The translations under genes were made by a program, and so were the position numbers. A DNA stretch of 64,000 nucleotides from Aquitalea aquatilis (GTDB lineage: Bacteria; Pseudomonadota; Gammaproteobacteria; Burkholderiales; Chromobacteriaceae): the NCBI RefSeq assembly GCF_005155025.1, contig NZ_CP039731.1, positions 3,596,001-3,660,000 of the forward strand, given 5' to 3'. The notes beneath the pieces are model-generated. The model made no database searches. It was not told the DNA's origin and saw only the letters and a program-made list of their open reading frames with translations. Positions 8,817 to 18,430 of this stretch are shown piece by piece. How positions within the stretch are numbered: position 1 is the first letter of the stretch; each line of letters starts with the position of its first letter.

Positions 8817-10016
8817 ATGAGCCTCCTGCCCTGGCACAGCCTTTCCCTCAACCCGCTGGCTGCTTTTGGCATCCTGCTGACGCTGGGCGTCATCGGCGGC
8901 CAGATCGCCAACCGTGCCGGACGCCTGCCGGCCATTACCGGCTACGTATTGACCGGCCTGATCATCGGCCCAGCCAGCTTGCACCTGCTCAACCAGGAAT
9001 TGCTCAGCGCCGCCGACCTGTTCGTCAACCTGGCATTGGGACTGGCACTGTTTGAAAGCGGTCGCCGGGTCGACCTGCACTGGCTGCGCGTGGAGCGCAC
9101 CTTGCTGCTGACTACGCTGTGCTATTGCCTGGCGGTGTTTGCCGCGCTGTGCGCACTGCTATTGCAAGGCGGGCTGGGCTGGCAGGCCAGTAGCATGATG
9201 GCCGCACTGGGCATGGCCACCTCGCCTATCGTCATTCTGGAGATGCTGCGCGAAACCCGTGCCGAGGGGCAGGTCAGCGAAAGGCTGACCACGGCCACCG
9301 CATTATCCAGCCTGCTGTCGGTCATCGTATTCGCCATCGCCCTGGGCTCGGCCCACCTGCAGAACCAGCACAGCACCGAAGATGGCATCCTGTCGCCGGC
9401 CTGGCTGATTCTGGGTTCCAGCCTGCTCGGGCTACTGGCCGGCCTGCTGGCCATTGCCCTTAATCGCTGGCTGGGTAGCCAGCGACGCCAACAGCAGACC
9501 GTGCTGCTGTTTGGCCTGATCGCCCTACTGGTGGGGCTGTCGGTCATGCTGAACACCCTGCCCTCGCTGGCCCTGCTGGTCTTCGGCCTGGCCACGCGCA
9601 ATCTACGCGGCGGACACACGGTGAGCGAGCCGGGCCTGTTAAGCGGCAGCCATTTTTTCTTTGTTGCCTTTTTTGTTGCCGCCGGTGCCCAGCTGGCACC
9701 GCAGACGCTGGCCACTTACTGGCCACTGGCCTTGGCCTACCTGCTGCTGCGCTCGGCCATCCCCATGCTGTTCTGGTGGCTGCTGGCACCGCAAAACTGC
9801 CTGAGCCGCCGACGTGGCCTGTGGCTCGGGCTGGCGCTCAACCCGCTGTCCGGCGGCAGCGCCATGTTAATGGGAATGAGTACGCTGGCACTGGGCACGG
9901 ACGCCACCGCCTTTACCGGCACCATGATGGCGGTTTTTGTCATCAGTGAACTGGCAGGCCCCCTGCTAACCCGTCTGGCGCTGCGCCAGGTTGGCGACAT
10001 TCCATCGGAGGACTGA
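8817..10016 (+). CDS. Kef-type cation/proton antiporter (CPA2 family), membrane domain only
   Basis: Predicted monovalent cation:H+ antiporter in the inner membrane. 399 residues, nearly all hydrophobic helices. Early CPA2 features are GGQIANRAGRLPAITGYVLT with LIIGPASLHLL at residues ~22-60, LFESGRRVDLHWL, and LNPLSGGSAMLMGMSTLA near the end. It lacks the C-terminal TrkA-N/RCK domain that gates E. coli KefB/KefC, so control must differ. Start has GGAGA upstream. The following ligase gene begins 1 nt after this stop, with its ribosome site inside this gene, which means tight translational coupling. Confidence 0.85.
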   Translation: MSLLPWHSLSLNPLAAFGILLTLGVIGGQIANRAGRLPAITGYVLTGLIIGPASLHLLNQELLSAADLFVNLALGLALFESGRRVDLHWLRVERTLLLTTLCYCLAVFAALCALLLQGGLGWQASSMMAALGMATSPIVILEMLRETRAEGQVSERLTTATALSSLLSVIVFAIALGSAHLQNQHSTEDGILSPAWLILGSSLLGLLAGLLAIALNRWLGSQRRQQQTVLLFGLIALLVGLSVMLNTLPSLALLVFGLATRNLRGGHTVSEPGLLSGSHFFFVAFFVAAGAQLAPQTLATYWPLALAYLLLRSAIPMLFWWLLAPQNCLSRRRGLWLGLALNPLSGGSAMLMGMSTLALGTDATAFTGTMMAVFVISELAGPLLTRLALRQVGDIPSED

Positions 10017-10017
10017 C

Positions 10018-11139
10018 ATGCTGCACTTCAACAACAGCACCCCGCTGACACTGGGCGTGGAACTGGAACTGATGATCCTCAACCGGCGCGACTACAACCT
10101 GACGCGCGGCTCGGACGACTTGCTGCTACTGATAGACCGCCAGCCGCACGGTTATGACATCAAGCCGGAAATCACCCAGGGCATGATCGAAATCGGCACG
10201 GCCATTCACCAGGGCAGCGACACCATGCTGCAGGAGCTGCAGCAGATTCGTGCCCTCTTGGTCAGCAGCGCCCAAAAGCTCAATCTGGGTCTGGCTGGGG
10301 GTGGCTCTCATCCTTTCCAGCACTGGAGCGACCAGCAGATCTACCCCAAGGAGCGCTATCAGCTGGTTTCCGAGCTGTACGGCTATCTGGCCAAGCAGTT
10401 CACCGTGTACGGCCAGCACATCCACATCGGCTGCCCGGATGGCGATGCTGCCATCCGCCTCAGCCACTATCTGGCGCGCTATATCCCGCACTTTATCGCC
10501 CTGTCCGCGTCCTCGCCCTTCTATCAGGGCATGGATACGCTGTTCCAGACTTCACGCCTGACCAGTGTCAACGCCTTTCCCCTGTCCGGCTGCATGCCCT
10601 GCGTGGAAGACTGGGCACAGTTCAATGATTATTTTCAGCACATGGCCGAGCTGGGCATTGTCGCCAGCATGAAGGACTTTTACTGGGACATCCGTCCCAA
10701 GCCGGAGTATGGCACGGTGGAAATCCGCATCTGCGATACCCCGCTGGACATCGTCACCCCCACCCTGCTGGCGGCTTACGCCCAGATGCTGGCGCATCGC
10801 TGCCTGGCTGAGGAATGGCACGACATTCAGGCCGCGCACTACCATACCTATAACTACAACCGCTTCCAGGCCTGCCGTTTTGGCTTTGATGGCGTACTGG
10901 TCGATGGCGCGGCACGGCAGCAAATCAGCCTGCAGGAAGACCTGCTGAGCACGCTGAACGCCCTGCAGCCGCAAGCCCGGGCACTGAACTGCGAAAGCGA
11001 ACTGGGCCAGCTGCGCGAGCGCACGCTCAAGCGCCAGTCGGATAGCCAGTGGCTGCGCGCCATCTACCGCGCCAGCGGTTCCTTGTCCGAAGTGGTGCGC
11101 CGCCAGAGCGAGCACTGGATGTATGGCAGCAGCGCCTGA
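10018..11139 (+). CDS. YbdK-type carboxylate-amine ligase (glutamate-cysteine ligase family 2)
   Basis: ATP-dependent ligase of the GCS2 fold; E. coli YbdK has weak gamma-glutamylcysteine synthetase activity, but the physiological product is unknown. 373 residues from ATG at 10018, which has GGAGG 8 nt upstream; the 9-residue longer frame is rejected. Motifs: LGVELELMILNRRDYNL at the N-terminus (metal-binding Glu), the HPFQHW segment near residue 100, then GQHIHIGCPDG and the later PKPEYGTVEIRICDTP. Directly downstream of, and coupled to, a Kef-like antiporter. Confidence 0.88.
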   Translation: MLHFNNSTPLTLGVELELMILNRRDYNLTRGSDDLLLLIDRQPHGYDIKPEITQGMIEIGTAIHQGSDTMLQELQQIRALLVSSAQKLNLGLAGGGSHPFQHWSDQQIYPKERYQLVSELYGYLAKQFTVYGQHIHIGCPDGDAAIRLSHYLARYIPHFIALSASSPFYQGMDTLFQTSRLTSVNAFPLSGCMPCVEDWAQFNDYFQHMAELGIVASMKDFYWDIRPKPEYGTVEIRICDTPLDIVTPTLLAAYAQMLAHRCLAEEWHDIQAAHYHTYNYNRFQACRFGFDGVLVDGAARQQISLQEDLLSTLNALQPQARALNCESELGQLRERTLKRQSDSQWLRAIYRASGSLSEVVRRQSEHWMYGSSA

Positions 11140-11231
11140 ACGCCGACGCGCGCGCTACCCCGCAGTGCAATGCAGCAGACATCGCCGCGCTCAGCAGCTA
11201 AACTGGCGGCTTAGCGTCCCAAAGCCTCGTC

Positions 11232-12026
11232 ATGCCGCTCGAACTGCCCGAACACCGTAATCCCGATCTTCCCACGCGCTGGTGCATTTTCGATGGCCCG
11301 CGCCTGCTACTGCAAAATCAGGCCCTGCCCGGCGATGCCGCCCGCCACTGGCCGCTGGCCAACCGCCTGTTCATCGACCAGCAGCAAGGCAGCAATCTGT
11401 ACGCCGCCGACCTGATCGGCCCGCCCCCGCCCGACTGCGAATGGCTGCCGCTGCGCGCCGCCCTGATGGCGCTGCCGCCGGAGCAAACCGCCGGCATCGC
11501 CCGTGCTGCGCAGCTGCGCCAGTTTCAGCACACTCACCGTTTTTGCGGCCACTGCGCCAGCCCGCTGCAACAGCATGGTCATGACCAGGGCAAACACTGC
11601 CCCGGCTGCGGCCAGCTCTACTATCCACGACTGTCGCCAGCCATGATGGTGGCGGTGTATCGCGGCCAAGAGCTGCTGCTGGCACGCAGCCCGCACTTCC
11701 TGCCCGGCGTGTACAGCGCACTGGCCGGCTTTGTCGAACCGGGCGAAACCGTGGAGCAATGCGTACACCGCGAAACCCTGGAAGAAGTGGGCGTGCGGGT
11801 AAAAAACCTGCGCTATGTCTGCTCGCAATCCTGGCCTTTCCCGCATTCGCTGATGCTGGCATTCACTGCCGAATATGATGGTGGCGACATCCGCCCGCAG
11901 CCGGGAGAAATCGAGGACGCAGGCTGGTATCACATTGACGCCCTGCCCACCATCCCGGCCCAGCTGTCAGTGGCCTACCAACTGATTCGCCACACCAGCG
12001 ACTGGCTGCACCAAACACAAGCCTGA
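11232..12026 (+). CDS. nudC: NAD(+) diphosphatase / NADH pyrophosphatase
   Basis: Nudix hydrolase cleaving NADH to NMNH and AMP; in E. coli NudC also removes NAD caps from RNA. 264 residues. The zinc ribbon is seen as C105-x2-C108 and C123-x2-C126. The Nudix box GFVEPGETVEQCVHRE followed by TLEEVGV lies around residues 170-192, and SQSWPFPHSLM, the NudC-specific NADH motif, follows at about 200. Monocistronic and convergent with pncC-pgi across a shared terminator. Confidence 0.93.
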   Translation: MPLELPEHRNPDLPTRWCIFDGPRLLLQNQALPGDAARHWPLANRLFIDQQQGSNLYAADLIGPPPPDCEWLPLRAALMALPPEQTAGIARAAQLRQFQHTHRFCGHCASPLQQHGHDQGKHCPGCGQLYYPRLSPAMMVAVYRGQELLLARSPHFLPGVYSALAGFVEPGETVEQCVHRETLEEVGVRVKNLRYVCSQSWPFPHSLMLAFTAEYDGGDIRPQPGEIEDAGWYHIDALPTIPAQLSVAYQLIRHTSDWLHQTQA

Positions 12027-12040
12027 GCAGTCGTCATACA

Positions 12041-12067
12041 AAAGGGGAGCCGTCGGCTCCCCTTTTT
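12041..12067. terminator. Bidirectional terminator between nudC and pncC
   Basis: Stem AAAGGGGAGCC / GGCTCCCCTTTT with a short loop, A-tract on the left and T-tract on the right. It can serve both convergent transcripts. Confidence 0.88.
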
Positions 12068-12088
12068 TGCTCACGGCACACCGCAGAC

Positions 12089-12592
12089 TCAGGCAGACAG
12101 CACGCTGCTTTCGATCAACTGCAGCAAGCGACCCAGCGCCGTCAACACAGTCTGCTGCCGCACCGCCGCCCGGTCGCCAGCAAAGTGGCAGACAAAAGCC
12201 TGACTCAGTCCATCCGGCCCGGCCAGCGCCAGCCACACCGTGCCCACTGGCTTGGCTGGAGAACCACCACCCGGACCGGCAATGCCGGAAACAGCCACCG
12301 CCCAATCAGCAGCGGCACGCTCACGCGCTCCAGCAGCCATCTGCCGGACCACGGCCTCACTGACGGCACCGTGCTCCGCCAGTGTAACGGCCTGTACCCC
12401 CAGCAGATCCTGCTTGGCCTCATTGCTGTAGCTGACCAGGCCATAACCGAACCAGGCCGAGCTACCCGCAATATCGGTCAGCGCGGCGGCGATCATGCCG
12501 CCGGTGCAGGATTCTGCCGTGGCCACTGTTTCGCCTCGTGCCAGCAGCTGCTCGCCCAGTTGTGCCGCCAGCGCGGCTGCCTGCTTATCCAT
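12089..12592 (-). CDS. pncC: Nicotinamide-nucleotide amidohydrolase (CinA C-terminal family)
   Basis: Deamidates nicotinamide mononucleotide to nicotinate mononucleotide in pyridine nucleotide salvage. This is the stand-alone CinA C-terminal domain of 167 residues without the N-terminal MoCF domain. Motifs: GETVATAESCTGGMIAAALT at residue ~20, then YSNEAKQDLLGV, and VSGIAGPGGGSPAKPVGTV near residue 105. ATG at 12592 has AGGAG upstream and overlaps the pgi stop by 8 nt, so it is translated from the pgi transcript; the 7-codon longer frame is less likely. Facing nudC, another NAD-metabolism gene, may be coincidence. Confidence 0.88.
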   Translation of the reverse strand: MDKQAAALAAQLGEQLLARGETVATAESCTGGMIAAALTDIAGSSAWFGYGLVSYSNEAKQDLLGVQAVTLAEHGAVSEAVVRQMAAGARERAAADWAVAVSGIAGPGGGSPAKPVGTVWLALAGPDGLSQAFVCHFAGDRAAVRQQTVLTALGRLLQLIESSVLSA

Positions 12593-14237
12593 GCACGCTC
12601 CTGAAATATTCAATCAAACCGTGGGTTGAGCTGTCGTGCGCAGCTGGTGCGGCGGCAGCGGCATCCAGCTCGGGCAGGATGCGCCGGGCCAGCTGCTTGC
12701 CGTATTCTACGCCCCATTGATCGAAGGAATTGATGCCCCAGATCACCCCTTGCACAAAGACCTTGTGCTCATACAAGGCCAGCAGCATGCCCAGGGTGCG
12801 GGGCGTGACCTGGTCCAGCGCAATGGTGTTGGAGGGCTGATTGCCCGGAAACAGCTTTTGCGGCAGCAGCATGTCCAGCTCTTCGCCCGGCAGATCGGGC
12901 AATTCAGCCATGACCTCGGCCTCGCTCTTACCGCGCATCAGCGCCTCGGACTGGGCAAAGCAATTGGCCACCAGCACACGGTGCTGCTGCTCCAGCCCGT
13001 AATGACCGTTCATCGGCACGATGAAATCACAAGGCACCAAGCGGGTGCCCTGATGCAGCAGCTGGAAAAAGGCATGCTGGCTGTTAGCCCCTTCCTCGCC
13101 CCAGATCACCGGCCCGGTATCAAAATCCAGCGGCGCGCCAAAACGCCCCACCCGCTTGCCGTTCGACTCCATGTCCAGCTGCTGGATATGCGCCGGCAAA
13201 CGGCGTAGGCCGTGGTCGTAAGGCATGATGGCGTGGGTATGCGCCTGATAGAAGGTGTTGTACCAGATGCCGATCAGCGCCAGCAGTACCGGCATGTTCT
13301 GCGCCAGCGGCGCATTGAAGAAGTGCTCATCCATGGCATGCGCGCCATCCAGAAACTGGCGAAAGCTGTCGTAGCCCACGGCCAGCATCACCGGCAGACC
13401 AATGGCCGACCAGACCGAATAACGCCCGCCCACCCAATCCCAAAAGCCGAACATGTGTTCGGTATCGATGCCAAAAGCCTGCACGGCCGGCGCATTGGTA
13501 GACACGGCAACAAAATGCCGGGCAATGTCGCCCTGGCTTCCCGCCTGCAAAAACCAGGCCTTGGCCGCCTCGGCATTAAGCAGGGTTTCCGGCGTGGTAA
13601 ACGACTTGGACGCCACCACAAACAGCGTGGTGGCCGGGTCCAGCTGCTCCAGCGTACGCGCGATATGCTGGCCATCGACATTGGAGACAAAATGCACCTT
13701 CAGCGCGGGATGGGCATAGGCCGACAGCGCCTCTTTCACCACCAGCGGCCCCAAATCCGAGCCGCCAATACCCAGGTTCACCACATCGCGTATCGGCTGG
13801 CCGGTGTAGCCCAGCCACTGCCCGCTGCGTACCTTGTCGCTGAAAACCCGCATGCGCTGCAGCACGGCATGCACCTCGGGCACGATATCCTGCCCATCCA
13901 GCAGCAGGCTGGCCGACGCGGGCAGACGGAGCGCGGTATGCAGTACAGAGCGCCGTTCGCTGACATTGATGCGCTCACCGCGGCGCATGCGCTGCATCCA
14001 GCCTGACAGGTCCGCCTCGTGCGCCAGATCGATCAACAGCTCCAGCGTGCGTTCGGTGATACGGTTTTTCGAGTAATCCAGCAACAAGCCATCCAGCTGC
14101 AAGGAAAAACGTTGAAAACGCTGGGTATCGGTCTGGAACAATTCACGCATCTGCATGAAACGGGTGGCACGCTGATGCTGGTGCAGCCTGGCCCAGACGG
14201 GGCTGTGATTGATACCGGTTTTGCTGTCGTCAAACAT
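12585..14237 (-). CDS. pgi: Glucose-6-phosphate isomerase
   Basis: Interconverts glucose-6-phosphate and fructose-6-phosphate (glycolysis, gluconeogenesis, Entner-Doudoroff recycling). 550 residues, the same size as E. coli Pgi. Signatures: VNLGIGGSDLGPLVVKEAL at ~150, GPVIWGEEGANSQHAFFQLL near residue 350, and the C-terminal EHKVFVQGVIWGINSFDQWG with the catalytic Lys downstream in EYGKQLA. I start at ATG 14237 (MFDDSKTGINHSPVW); the frame is open to 14351 but those residues do not look like Pgi. Overlaps pncC. Confidence 0.95.
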   Translation of the reverse strand: MFDDSKTGINHSPVWARLHQHQRATRFMQMRELFQTDTQRFQRFSLQLDGLLLDYSKNRITERTLELLIDLAHEADLSGWMQRMRRGERINVSERRSVLHTALRLPASASLLLDGQDIVPEVHAVLQRMRVFSDKVRSGQWLGYTGQPIRDVVNLGIGGSDLGPLVVKEALSAYAHPALKVHFVSNVDGQHIARTLEQLDPATTLFVVASKSFTTPETLLNAEAAKAWFLQAGSQGDIARHFVAVSTNAPAVQAFGIDTEHMFGFWDWVGGRYSVWSAIGLPVMLAVGYDSFRQFLDGAHAMDEHFFNAPLAQNMPVLLALIGIWYNTFYQAHTHAIMPYDHGLRRLPAHIQQLDMESNGKRVGRFGAPLDFDTGPVIWGEEGANSQHAFFQLLHQGTRLVPCDFIVPMNGHYGLEQQHRVLVANCFAQSEALMRGKSEAEVMAELPDLPGEELDMLLPQKLFPGNQPSNTIALDQVTPRTLGMLLALYEHKVFVQGVIWGINSFDQWGVEYGKQLARRILPELDAAAAAPAAHDSSTHGLIEYFRSVHG

Positions 14238-14319
14238 GGTCGTGAGATGGCTGCATTCAAAAATGGAATTGGATTGTGCTTTAATCACCCCGCCACCGAT
14301 GGCCGGGCTGGCAAGAATA

Positions 14320-14339
14320 AAGGGGACTGACGTCCCCTT
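14320..14339 (-). terminator. Terminator after orn
   Basis: Perfect stem AAGGGGAC / GTCCCCTT with a 4-nt loop; on the minus strand it is followed by TATTCTT. It lies between orn and pgi and likely separates their transcripts. Confidence 0.7.
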
Positions 14340-14377
14340 GGCAAAATGCATGTTACCACTGTAGTGCCAGCACTACA

Positions 14378-14923
14378 TCACACCTTGAGAAAGTGCTCGC
14401 GGTAGTATTTCAGCTCTTCGATGGATTCCTCGATATCCGCCAGCGCTTCGTGCTTGCCGCGTTTCACCACGCCACGCGCCACCTCTGGCCGCCAACGCTT
14501 GCACAGCTCCTTCAGCGTGGACACATCCAGATTGCGGTAGTGGAAATACTCCTCCAGCTGCGGCATCCAGCGCACCATGAAACGGCGATCCTGATGGATG
14601 GTATTGCCGCACATCGGCGTGGTCCGGGCCGGCACATACTCGGCCATGAAGGCCAGCAACGTCGCCTCGGCCTCGGCCGCAGTCAGGGTAGAAGCCTTGA
14701 CCTTGGCAATCAGGCCGCTCTTGCCGTGGGTATTCTTATTCCAGTCATCCATGGCGTCCAGCACGCTGTCCGGCTGGTGGATCACCAGCACGGGCGATTG
14801 CCCCAGCACATTCAACTGGCTGTCGGTGGCAATCATCGCCACTTCGATAATGCGGTCGGTTTCAGGATTCAGCCCGGTCATTTCCATGTCGAGCCAGATG
14901 AGGTTGTTCTGATCTTGTGCCAT
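14378..14923 (-). CDS. orn: Oligoribonuclease
   Basis: DEDDh 3'-5' exoribonuclease that degrades 2-5 nt RNAs and the dinucleotide pGpG left by c-di-GMP breakdown; essential in many proteobacteria. 181 residues. Motif I is [20 protein letters not shown], with the catalytic Asp and Glu at residues 12 and 14. [20 protein letters not shown] is the central motif, and [18 protein letters not shown] is the ExoIII motif with its His/Asp. ATG at 14923 gives the usual family start; the frame extends to 14998 without family similarity. Divergent from the M48 protease gene. Confidence 0.95.
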   Translation of the reverse strand: MAQDQNNLIWLDMEMTGLNPETDRIIEVAMIATDSQLNVLGQSPVLVIHQPDSVLDAMDDWNKNTHGKSGLIAKVKASTLTAAEAEATLLAFMAEYVPARTTPMCGNTIHQDRRFMVRWMPQLEEYFHYRNLDVSTLKELCKRWRPEVARGVVKRGKHEALADIEESIEELKYYREHFLKV

Positions 14924-14996
14924 ACTGTCCAATCTTTGCGAAACCCAAGCATTTTCCTTCATTGCCGCCGCGGCGGCAAACCCACCTGCGTAAATC

Positions 14997-16244
14997 ATGA
15001 CCGAGGCATTCCGCTATCTCTTTCTGGGCGCTCTGGCGCTGACCCTGATTCTCAAATTGTGGCTGGGCTTGCGCCACATCCGCCATATTGCGCGCCATCG
15101 CGCCCGCGTACCGGCAGAGTTTGCCGACGCCATCACACTGCAGCAGCACCAGCATGCCGCCGACTACTGCATGGCCAAAACCCGGTTGGGCTTGCTGTCC
15201 AGCTGCATCGACACCGCACTGATCGCCAGCCTGACGCTGGGCGGTGCACTCGACTGGCTGGCACGGCAGATTAGCGGCCTGGCTCTGGGAGAAATCGGCA
15301 GCGGCCTGCTGCTGGTCGTGGCCCTGACCCTGCTCACCTCCGCCATCAGCCTGCCCATCTCGCTGTATAGCACTTTCCGTATCGAGGCGCGCTTCGGCTT
15401 CAACAAGATGACGCTGGCCATGTTTGTGCTGGATGCCATCAAGGGCAGTGCCATCGGCGCGCTGATCGGACTGCCCCTGCTGGCGCTGGTACTGTGGCTG
15501 ATGGCCCAGGCCGGGCCGCTGTGGTGGCTGTGGGTGTGGCTGGTATGGTCGGCCTTCCAGTTATTGATGGTGGCACTCTACCCCACACTGATCGCCCCCT
15601 TGTTCAACCGCTTCCTGCCGCTGGAAGACCTGGAACTGAAACAGCGCATCGAAGCCCTGCTGGCACGTACTGGCTTTACCAGCCAGGGCGTGTTCGTGAT
15701 GGACGGCTCGCGCCGCTCCAGCCATGGCAATGCCTACTTCACCGGTTTTGGCAGCGCCAAGCGCATCGTGTTTTTCGACACCTTGCTCAAGCAGCTGTCG
15801 GCAGAGGAAATCGAAGCCGTACTGGCGCACGAACTGGGCCATTTCAAACGCAAGCACATCGTCAAGCGCATCGGTTTTGCCTTTGCCCTGTCGCTGGGCT
15901 TCCTGTTCATACTGGGTCAATTGCTGCATGCCGGCTGGTTCTACCAGGCATTGGGCGTCAGCACACCCAGCACCGCCATGGCACTGATCCTGTTCTTCCT
16001 TGCCGTGCCGGCTTTTACTTTTCCGCTGACACCGCTGTCCAGCCTGCTGTCGCGCCGTCACGAATACGAGGCTGACGAATTTGCCGCCAGCCAGTCCGAT
16101 GCGCACCATCTGGTCGCCGCACTGGTCAAACTCTATCGTGACAACGCCTCGACCCTGACACCAGACCCGCTGCACTCGGCGTTTTACGACTCCCACCCAC
16201 CGGCGAGCCTGCGCATCGCCCATTTGCAAGGAGCCCGTCCATGA
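14997..16244 (+). CDS. M48 family (Ste24/CAAX-protease-like) membrane metallopeptidase
   Basis: Zinc endopeptidase of the inner membrane, probably acting in membrane-protein quality control. 415 residues. The N-terminal ~200 residues form the CAAX-protease-1 membrane region with [18 protein letters not shown]. The catalytic HELGH lies at residues 278-282 ([14 protein letters not shown]) and the downstream zinc ligand in [12 protein letters not shown]. Family length is normal. Its stop overlaps the phhB start by 4 nt (ATGA), the first link of a three-gene overlap chain with phhB and rsgA. The same neighbourhood with orn is common in betaproteobacteria as I recall. Confidence 0.92.
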   Translation: MTEAFRYLFLGALALTLILKLWLGLRHIRHIARHRARVPAEFADAITLQQHQHAADYCMAKTRLGLLSSCIDTALIASLTLGGALDWLARQISGLALGEIGSGLLLVVALTLLTSAISLPISLYSTFRIEARFGFNKMTLAMFVLDAIKGSAIGALIGLPLLALVLWLMAQAGPLWWLWVWLVWSAFQLLMVALYPTLIAPLFNRFLPLEDLELKQRIEALLARTGFTSQGVFVMDGSRRSSHGNAYFTGFGSAKRIVFFDTLLKQLSAEEIEAVLAHELGHFKRKHIVKRIGFAFALSLGFLFILGQLLHAGWFYQALGVSTPSTAMALILFFLAVPAFTFPLTPLSSLLSRRHEYEADEFAASQSDAHHLVAALVKLYRDNASTLTPDPLHSAFYDSHPPASLRIAHLQGARP

Positions 16245-16567
16245 ATCTGCTCGCCCTGCATTGCGAGGCCCAGCACGGCAAAAGCCCGCTGGATGCCAGC
16301 ACCATCAATCAATTCCTGACCACCCTACCTGGCTGGGAAGTCAAAGGTATCGAGCTGTGCAAGACTTTCCGTTTTGACGACTATTACCAGACCATGGCCT
16401 TTGTAAATGCCCTGGCCTGGATTGCCCATCAGGAAGACCATCATCCCGACATGTCGGTGCACTACAACCGCGCCGTGGTGCACTTCAGTACCCACGACGC
16501 CGGCGGCCTGACCCTCAACGACTTCATTTGCGCGGCGAAAACCGAAGCGCTGCAAGGCCGGGCATGA
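16241..16567 (+). CDS. phhB: 4a-hydroxytetrahydrobiopterin dehydratase (pterin-4a-carbinolamine dehydratase)
   Basis: Dehydrates the pterin carbinolamine formed by aromatic amino acid hydroxylases. 108 residues. The active-site region reads HQEDHHPDMSVHYNRAVVHF, with the conserved HH and the later His, followed by STHDAGGLTLNDF. No phenylalanine hydroxylase gene is in the window. Translation is coupled both ways: ATGA overlap with the M48 gene before and with rsgA after. Confidence 0.92.
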   Translation: MNLLALHCEAQHGKSPLDASTINQFLTTLPGWEVKGIELCKTFRFDDYYQTMAFVNALAWIAHQEDHHPDMSVHYNRAVVHFSTHDAGGLTLNDFICAAKTEALQGRA

Positions 16568-17448
16568 GAGCAGCCATCGGACAGATCATCCGCAGCCATG
16601 GCCGCCGCTTCATCGTGGAGGCCGAAGGCCAGACCTACGGCTGCTCCACCCGCGGCAAACGGGTGGACTTCGCCTGCGGCGACCGCGTGGAAATCCTGAT
16701 TCAGAACAAGGAACAGGCCGTCATCGAGGAAAGCCTGCCACGCAGCAGCCTGCTGTACCGTCAGGACGACTGGAAGACCAAGGTGATTGCCGCCAATGTC
16801 AGCCGCATTCTGTTTGTGATTGCCGCCGTTCCCAGTCCCAACGAAGAACTGCTCAATCGCTGCCTGATTGCCGCCGAGGCCGCCGACATCGACCCAGTCA
16901 TCCTGATCAACAAGGCCGACCTGCCGGAAACCGCAGCGCTGATCGAGAAGCTGCAGCCCTATGCCGCGCTCGGCTACAAGATGATCACCCTGTCGGCCAA
17001 AGAAGACATGAGCCCGCTGCTGCCGCTGCTGGATGGTGAAACCTGCGTCTTTGTCGGCCAGTCCGGCATGGGCAAGTCCACCCTCACCAACGCCCTGCTG
17101 CCCGAGGCCAACGCCCGTATCGGCGATATTTCCGAAGCACTGGATTCCGGCAAGCACACCACCACCCACGCCACGCTCTATCATCTGGATACCCTGTCGG
17201 CGGGCAGCGACCTGATCGACTCCCCCGGCCTGCAGGAATTCGGCCTCAAGCATTTGCAGGCCACCGACCTGCTGCACTACTTCCCGGAAATGCGCCCGCT
17301 GATCGGCCAATGCCGTTTCCACAACTGCACCCACCGCAAGGAGCCTGATTGCGCAATCAAACAGGCCGCAGAAGATGGCACGATATCCCGGCAAAGACTG
17401 GATTTACTACAACGTTTAAGTAATGAATTGTTAAATCATTCTGCATAA
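16564..17448 (+). CDS. rsgA: Small ribosomal subunit biogenesis GTPase RsgA
   Basis: Circularly permuted GTPase that helps late 30S assembly. 294 residues from ATG at 16564, overlapping the phhB stop (ATGA). An N-terminal OB-fold (residues ~5-70) is followed by G4 INKAD, then G1 GQSGMGKSTLTN and G3 DSPG, in the permuted order diagnostic for RsgA. The C-terminal zinc knuckle has CRFHNCTHRKEPDC. The 12-residue longer frame is rejected. Together with nearby orn this matches the orn-rsgA neighbourhood known in E. coli. Confidence 0.95.
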   Translation: MRAAIGQIIRSHGRRFIVEAEGQTYGCSTRGKRVDFACGDRVEILIQNKEQAVIEESLPRSSLLYRQDDWKTKVIAANVSRILFVIAAVPSPNEELLNRCLIAAEAADIDPVILINKADLPETAALIEKLQPYAALGYKMITLSAKEDMSPLLPLLDGETCVFVGQSGMGKSTLTNALLPEANARIGDISEALDSGKHTTTHATLYHLDTLSAGSDLIDSPGLQEFGLKHLQATDLLHYFPEMRPLIGQCRFHNCTHRKEPDCAIKQAAEDGTISRQRLDLLQRLSNELLNHSA

Positions 17449-17570
17449 AACGTTTTGTCATCTGGCCTGTTTACAATTCGGTGCAGGACTCATATTCTGG
17501 TAAGAAAAAAGTCATATCAGACTTCAGATCAGCGAGTTTTTCGCCCCAACAAAGACAAGGAGCCAGCATC

Positions 17571-18311
17571 ATGACAAAACGCATCGCACTCGTAACCGGA
17601 GGCATGGGCGGCATTGGCACCGCCATCTGCAAGGCTCTGGCCGAATCCGGCCACACCGTCATCACCACCTACAGCAAGCCGGGCAAGGAACAGGCCTGGC
17701 TGGCCGACATGAAGGGCATGGGCTTTGCCGACATCCACGCCTACCAGTGTGACGTCACCGATACCGCAGCCTGCGCTGCCATGCTGGCAAAGGCCCAGCA
17801 GGAAGTCGGCGCAGTGGATGTACTGGTCAACAATGCCGGCATTACCCGTGATGGCACTTTCAAGAAACAAACCAAGGATGACTGGGACGCGGTCATCAAG
17901 ACCAACCTGGATTCGCTGTTCAATATGGTGAAACCGGTGCTGGACGGCATGGTGGAGCGCGGCTTTGGCCGCATCATCAATATTTCCTCGATCAATGGCC
18001 AGAAAGGGCAGTTTGGCCAGACCAACTACTCCGCCGCCAAAGCAGGCATGCATGGTTTCACCATGGCGCTGGCACAGGAAGTGGCCCGCAAGGGCGTCAC
18101 CGTCAACACCATCTCCCCGGGCTATATCGCCACCGACATGGTGATGGCCGTACCGGAAGAAGTACGCAACAAGATCGTCGCCAACATCCCGGTGGGCCGC
18201 CTGGGCAAGCCGGAAGAAATCGCCGGCCTGATCAACTACCTGGCCTCCGATGTTGCCGGTTTCATGACCGGTGCCAACCTGGCCATCAATGGCGGCCAGC
18301 ACATGATGTAA
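17571..18311 (+). CDS. phaB: Acetoacetyl-CoA reductase (PHB synthesis)
   Basis: NADPH-dependent SDR enzyme reducing acetoacetyl-CoA to (R)-3-hydroxybutyryl-CoA, precursor of polyhydroxybutyrate. 246 residues beginning MTKRIALVTGGMGGIGTAIC (nucleotide-binding TGGxGGIG). NNAGITRD lies near residue 88, the catalytic Ser is in INISSINGQKGQFGQTNYSA, and the YxxxK follows within YSAAKAG. The length and the GQFGQTNYSAAKAG segment favour PhaB over FabG. ATG at 17571 has AAGGAG upstream. No phaC or phaA lies in the window, so it is a detached PHB gene with its own terminator. Confidence 0.9.
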   Translation: MTKRIALVTGGMGGIGTAICKALAESGHTVITTYSKPGKEQAWLADMKGMGFADIHAYQCDVTDTAACAAMLAKAQQEVGAVDVLVNNAGITRDGTFKKQTKDDWDAVIKTNLDSLFNMVKPVLDGMVERGFGRIINISSINGQKGQFGQTNYSAAKAGMHGFTMALAQEVARKGVTVNTISPGYIATDMVMAVPEEVRNKIVANIPVGRLGKPEEIAGLINYLASDVAGFMTGANLAINGGQHMM

Positions 18312-18338
18312 GCCGGATTCCACAAGGGATACCGCACA

Positions 18339-18367
18339 AAAACCCGGCATCGCGCCGGGTTTTTTAT
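18339..18367 (+). terminator. Terminator of phaB
   Basis: AAAACCCGGC / GCCGGGTTTTTT stem with a short loop, about 30 nt after the phaB stop. Confidence 0.9.
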
Positions 18368-18430
18368 TGCCCTCTTCATGCGCGGCATTCTGCTATGCTG
18401 ACGGCCTTGAATTTCACATCAGAGCAAGAT

